64,000 bases of DNA from Gymnogyps californianus. Its lineage: Eukaryota > Chordata > Aves > Accipitriformes > Cathartidae. Position 1 is the stretch's first letter; each line of letters starts with the position of its first letter. Below are positions 58,742 through 64,000 of this stretch, one piece after another. The notes under the pieces were generated by a model that did not search any database, was not told the origin of the DNA, and was given only the letters and a program-made list of their open reading frames with translations. Both the position numbers and the translations under genes were made by a program. The stretch is taken from assembly GCF_018139145.2 (NCBI RefSeq), contig NC_059471.1:86388520-86452519 (forward strand), read 5' to 3'.

Positions 58742-61700
58742 TATTTGCAAAGATGGTTGTCTGGAGAAAACAGACAGCTTACACGACATCAGCACTCAGA
58801 AAAGTTAGAACATACTGGGCAGAGCTCCTATCTTCATGCTCAGGCTCTTCAGTGTCACTGGCCACTGCCTCCACCCACAGGCCAGACTTCCCTGCAGCCC
58901 ACAGTACCAGCAGCCAGGACTCCTTGTTAAAATTCTGCTTCACAGCGAAGAGGAAAGTTGGGATTATTTTCCCACCGTAGCAGTAGCCTGGAGCGTGTGT
59001 CAAGCTGCCTGGCTCAAGGCACTGAAGCGCACTGCTGAAGTCCATTATTCTGCTGCCAGAGCTCCTTTTATCCGAAAAGTAACTTTCACAGCACTGGTAC
59101 AGAGCAGCTGCAAATCTCCAATTTCAGGCAACTTGGGGCTCACAGGACAGTGTTTTGGGGAAAGCCCCAGCAGTCTCTGTACACCCTGCCTTCCTGTGTG
59201 GTCTCTGCCTGCAGGGCTGGAGGGTAAAGCAGATGGCCACGGGCCTCCACAGGAAAGCAACTGCTTGCAGATGGGCCAATTGGTAGAGATAAAAAGAAGT
59301 CCTATAATCAAACTCTTAATTAACCTCTATGTCAAACTACCCGTACAGAAGTGTGACACGGCAAAACTACAGCTGGCTTCTAAACCAATTTCAGCCAGAA
59401 AGTGTTCTTCTGGAGCCTTGAGTAAAAATGACGACACAGACCTGTCAGTATATTCTCATTAACTGTCGTTACAAAAAATTTAATGATAATCACTGAAGAA
59501 ATGATAAAACAAGGTTACTATCTACAAATAAAGGGCTCACACTGGGGAGACAGAGGCTTGGTGAATGAGCATTTCAGAGGTGGCAATCTGTACAGTGTAG
59601 CATTGACCTTAAATAATCCACTGCACATGTATGTACAGGGGTGGCTCTGCAGGGTCCTTTTACTAACATTTTTTTCATTTCAAGTCTAAGTTAATAGAAA
59701 CTGCAATAGAGGTATCTGTGCTTTGGGATTTGCCCCGAGTTGTAGAAAAGGTATATTTAGAGACTCAAGAAAACATATTTGGTTTCTAACAACACTTACA
59801 GAGATGCAAAGTGTTGCCAGCATGCCCTGTATTTCCACAATATGCCTACATTTTTTTCCTAGGCAGTACAATTAACTTTTAAAAATCATCTTCATTTCTC
59901 ACTATACCCTGTCATCATTAAGTCAGTGATGACTGAAGATTTGGAGAAGGCTTTAGGGTGTGTCTCTTCTGGTTTTTTGTGGTGAGTCAAGTGAATATAG
60001 CGCATTTAACAAAAGAAGAATCCATTCGCAATTTTCCATTTATATATCTTTCTATAAAAAAAATAAAGCATTGATGACTTACTAACACAGCACGCACCCA
60101 TCAAGGACTAACCTAAATAACCTCCACTTTGCTCTGCCCCTACCTGGTGCATCACTGAAACAGCGTATTATTCCACACAGAAGCAGCTACCAGATGTAGA
60201 AAGCACATTTTCCCTGTGATTTGGCAAAAACTTCAAAAAAGAAGCAAAGCTGATTAATCCAGAGTGGACATGATCAAGTGAACTTCATCCTCTGTGGACC
60301 TGACTAAGATTAGGAGAGAGAGTGAAAATGTTGCTTTTACTGTGCTTCACACTAATAGTATTTCCTGTGGATTTATTTAAGGGAGAACAACAACATCCAT
60401 TGATTATCAAAACCAAAACAGTTTATTCTAGGAACATGCACAGTAAATCCTCATAGGCACAAAAAGCTTTTACAATTAGATGTCTGTCTTTAACCTTTTT
60501 TCTTGCATTTTAGTAGGTGTACTACGCCAATGTACTTCATATTAATAGCATTATGTATAGACTTACAGTTTTAACTATGTTTCTGGTCAGTTTATCGAAG
60601 TGTATTCCATACAGCTCCTGCTTTTGGATGCCCCAGTCTTGGCCCCTAGATATAATTCTTAATAAATCATGTAATTTAGTGGTGGGATCCGAGTATTTGC
60701 TCATTTAAATCCAGAGCATGAACTTTTCCCCTCTGGTGCTTAAGCAGTTATTTGATCTCATCTGAGAATGCAGTCCTTCTAGGTCTTCCACCAAGAGCCT
60801 AACATGTCCTTGTTGCAACTTCTGCCTAGTTTTCTACCTGTCCTTTAGTTGTGAGCTTCTGACTCTCAAGGAACACCAAGCACAAAGCTTTCGGTGCATG
60901 CAATTCCACCTGCAAGACACTGCTGAGACTTGACCAAGCGCTGGCAACCTCACTGCCCCAGACAGAGAGAACAAAAATATTATATTCACATACATCCTTC
61001 TGTATGTAATAAATGCATCTTTGTATGATCATTTATAATTATTTTTCTTGATCCAACTATTTAATATTAGCCACTGTGCATAGAAAATGTTGATTGTCTC
61101 TGTTAAAAACCAAACACACCCCACCAAAGGACAAGGCTCCAAAAGCAAGAACCTCATTCAACTCTTACTCCTGAACTATGTTAAAGGGAGTTACTTAGAG
61201 CTTCTAGATATCTAGGAAACATCCCAAAGTGGAAATTGTCTTAACACTGACAGAGGCAACCTAGTTTATGCATGGGGTTGGCACAGCCTGTTGGAGCCCA
61301 AGACTGCGAGGGGACAATGAGACATAGTCACAGCTATAACATTGAGATATGTTGGGTCTCGCCCACCTTGCCTAAATCCTGCTCTGTTCTGATGGAAAGA
61401 CGATGTTTGCATTTTGTGGAAATAGACAGAAGGCATTAGATCTATTAAGTCAGTACTTGGAAGAGTATTCTTCAAGGGCAAGGGACAGTATGCAGATGGA
61501 CTGATACACAAATAAGGCTGATCATTTCTGCATCCCTTGAAAGAGTTATGTGAACCTACATTCTTAAGTAGTATTTAGGTGGATTTTCAGTATTTAAAAA
61601 AGTGTTAAAAAGACTGTCTGCCTTTTTACCACTGCAAAAGATAAATCTTTGTTTAATCTAATTTCTCAGAGGATTATTCACTGAGTTCCCGCTATAAGTT

Positions 61701-63127
61701 GTCTTAATTGTTTATGCAAATTCAGAACACAAATCACATTATATGTGGAGCTCTTAACCTGCAGAATAAATAAGGTATTTTACCAAACCAACTTTTCTAC
61801 ACGAGATGAGTGGATTGCGCATCCACTGATTTTTCAAGTCTCAAAAAGGACTTTTTTTTTTTTAGGGTAAGAATTTGGAGCTTTTATGAAGATTTACAAA
61901 AATCTGTAAAACTAAAGGATAAAACAGAAGTGAAAGCTACCTGTACAAAGTGACTAAGCTGTACGCAAAGTGCATAAATGATATGTAAAGATGAACACGT
62001 ACACTGAATCCAGGATTCACGGTACACTTATGCCAACAGAAAAAAGCCAATTAAAACATAGCGGGTCACTAAGCTTTGCAGTAAGTAGTGCTTAGCACAG
62101 AGATCAGGTCCTGTGTTCAGTATTTTCTGTCAAAGTTCATCTAAACTTTGGCAGTGATGTGTAGCAAAGCTACACAGGATGAAGGGAGACTCCAGTTTGC
62201 ACAGGTATCTCCCACCCTCTTTTGTGACCTTCATGGCCCAAAAAGAAAGGAGTTGAGAGATGTATTTAAGTCAATAACGTGCAATTTTCACTGCCACTAC
62301 AAGACTGCCTCTGCCCTAGCTCAGGGGAAGTCCTATGAGGAGCGTGTGTGGCAGGCACTACAGGCACCAGGGGAGGACTACAGGGACTCGGCTGGCATTT
62401 CCCTTGGCACAATCATTTTACAGTCTTTAGACACACACAGGCACTTGCACATATACTCGCACTCTACAGGCATGGTGTTTTCTTTTGACTGTTACCTGAA
62501 TTCATTTCAGAGACCAGAGACACTGGCCCAAAACATTATTTTTTAAGAAAAAACAAATACTTAAAGAATAACATTTCTTGAAGTATTTCTGTTGATCCTT
62601 CAACCACCTGGAGAAGACTGACTTGATTCAGAACAAAGTCCAATGCTGGCATGTAAGTTAAGTGCTAGAGTTAGTGATTCAACATCAGCATCCACTTTTA
62701 AAACACTATACAAAACCAGAAGAAATTAATTTAAAATGTTTTAACAAAAAAAAAGGTTTCTATTTGTCCAAAATTACAAACCTCTATTAAAAGGCTTGTA
62801 TGCGTCTTCCATCACAGTATAAGAAAAGCTATTTGTTTGGTTCAAAGGCAAAATTTGTTTATTATTTTAGTCCTTATGCCTCTGTATACAACTCTGGGAA
62901 TGCAACATGAATGCTGCTAGTTCTTGCACCTGAATTGGTAGCACTTTGCACAGCAAATTTCTGTTCTCATTCAAAGGTAAGGGCAGAGCTGGAAATCTGG
63001 CCCACAGAATCTTATTTTTCTGGCAACTCAAATTCTTCAAACAAGTGACTTGGAAAAAAAAACCTCTACGGGGCACTAAAAAGCCTTATTTCCTACGGGG
63101 CTGTGCCTAGGCACCAGATTCTCTCGT

Positions 63128-63132
63128 GTCTA
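63128..63132 (-). repeat. 5-bp target-site duplication, left copy
   Basis: GTCTA before the LTR, repeated exactly at 63736-63740. Confidence 0.85.
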
Positions 63133-63735
63133 TGTCATGGTTTAACCCCAGCCAGCAGCTAAGCACCATGCAGCCCCTCCCTCACTCCCTGCCCCACTCC
63201 CAGTGGGATGGGGAGGAGAATCAGGAAAGAAGGTAAAACTCGTGGGTTGAGATAAGAACAGTTTAATACCTGAAGTAAAATATAATACTAACAATAATAA
63301 TAATAATGAAATATAATAGTAATAATAGTAATGAAAAGAAATATAACAAAAAAAAGAAGGGAAAAAAACCCAACCCAAAACCCAGTGACGCACAATGCAG
63401 TTGCTCACCACCCGCTGACCAATGCCAGGCAGCGATCCGCGCCTCCCGGCCAACTCCCCCCTGTTTATATACTGGGCATGACGTTCCATGGTATGGAATA
63501 CCCCTTTGGCTAGTTCAGGTCAGCTGCCCTGGCTGTGCTCCCTCCCAGCTTCTTGCACACCTGCTTGCTGGCAGAGCATGGGAAACTGAAAAATCCTTGG
63601 CTTAAGATAAGCGCTACTTAGCAACAACTAAAACATCAGAGTGTTATCAACATTATTCTCACACTAAATCCAAAACACAGCACTGTACCAGCTACTAAGA
63701 AGACAATTAACTCTATCCCAGCCGAAACCAAGACA
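63133..63735 (-). mobile_element. Solo LTR, 603 bp, same avian family, in MAP7D2 intron 1
   Basis: On the plus strand it runs from TGTCATGGTTTAACC to GAAACCAAGACA and is flanked by perfect GTCTA duplications. On the minus strand it carries a TATATAAA-type box (about 63465-63472) and an ATTAAA signal (about 63263-63268) in the expected order, so it is in the same direction as MAP7D2. It is nearly collinear with the copy at 51008-51609. No internal retroviral genes are seen. Confidence 0.88.
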
Positions 63736-63740
63736 GTCTA
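63736..63740 (-). repeat. 5-bp target-site duplication, right copy
   Basis: GTCTA, identical to 63128-63132. Confidence 0.85.
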
Positions 63741-64000
63741 TCACAATGCAAGTTTCTACTGAAGTGTTCTTGGAGGTCAGAGCATTCATAATCAACTCCC
63801 TCCTGAGAGTGGTGAATTTTATGGCATGTAATATGGGGTGAGCTTTTACTGTATTCTGTGGCATCACCTGTTTTTACCATCTTTGCAGGAATATAGCATC
63901 CTTTACGCTGTAACTTCTGTCAAATTTGGCTGAAGTTGACTGATGGCTTCAACAGCTAATTATTGGTGAGAAGAAAGAAGGATGGACAGATAGTTGTGAT

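Larger units (their letters stand above)
48607..64000 (-). other. MAP7D2 intron 1 (partial, at least 15.4 kb)
   Basis: From the acceptor of exon 2 to the right edge of the window. It holds two solo LTRs, two poly-C tracts, a GCAG microsatellite, a CA repeat, a 40-bp minisatellite, a 48-bp tandem duplication and a G/T-rich patch. No CpG island or plausible first exon of MAP7D2 was found, so the promoter should lie beyond 64000. Confidence 0.75.

Noticed and set aside
62148..62546. 132-residue open frame on the plus strand in intron 1
   Set aside because: No recognisable domain or supporting signals. It is probably chance.

Overview
This is a vertebrate genomic window, almost certainly from a bird. 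Genes are split into short exons with GT-AG introns and separated by AT-rich intron and intergenic DNA. There is a CpG island at the left edge. The interspersed repeats I can recognise are avian-style solo LTRs and one old CR1/L3-like LINE tail. I cannot name the species.

Layout: positions 1-900 are a CpG island. A good minus-strand splice donor at 77/78 suggests the first, probably non-coding, exon of a gene running leftwards out of the window. By synteny with human Xp22 this is plausibly BCLAF3, which is inference only. From about 0.9 to 10.4 kb is intergenic DNA holding one complete 1.14-kb solo LTR. From about 10.4 kb to the right edge lies MAP7D2 on the minus strand, read right to left. 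I reconstructed 16 coding exons with splice sites and a continuous reading frame. They encode 735 residues, from just after the first exon to the stop codon at 12522-12524. The first coding exon and promoter are not in the window and must lie beyond 64000. A probable polyadenylation signal at 10390-10395 gives a 3' UTR of about 2.1 kb.

MAP7D2 belongs to the MAP7 (ensconsin) family, which binds microtubules through an N-terminal charged helix and recruits kinesin-1 through a C-terminal coiled coil. Both parts are visible: exons at 48.5, 45.1 and 36.6 kb encode the N-terminal helix, and exons at 19.2, 17.7, 17.4 and 16.1 kb the C-terminal one. The linker is built from several exons with the same phase. 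Two of these, 99 nt and 123 nt, are symmetrical phase 1-1 exons that could be skipped without a frameshift. The exon between them has a GC rather than GT donor, a class often tied to alternative splicing.

Repeats: there are four solo LTRs. Three have perfect 5-bp target duplications and the fourth nearly so. Three belong to one roughly 600-bp family and one to a longer family with an internal minisatellite and a related 3' part. Other repeats are long poly-C tracts (up to 41 C), all on the plus strand, a 40-bp three-unit minisatellite, a 48-bp tandem duplication, and a 16-bp perfect-arm hairpin. I see no tRNA, rRNA, CRISPR array or complete mobile-element coding region, and nothing that looks like a novel system. 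The most useful results are the exon reconstruction and the splicing architecture.
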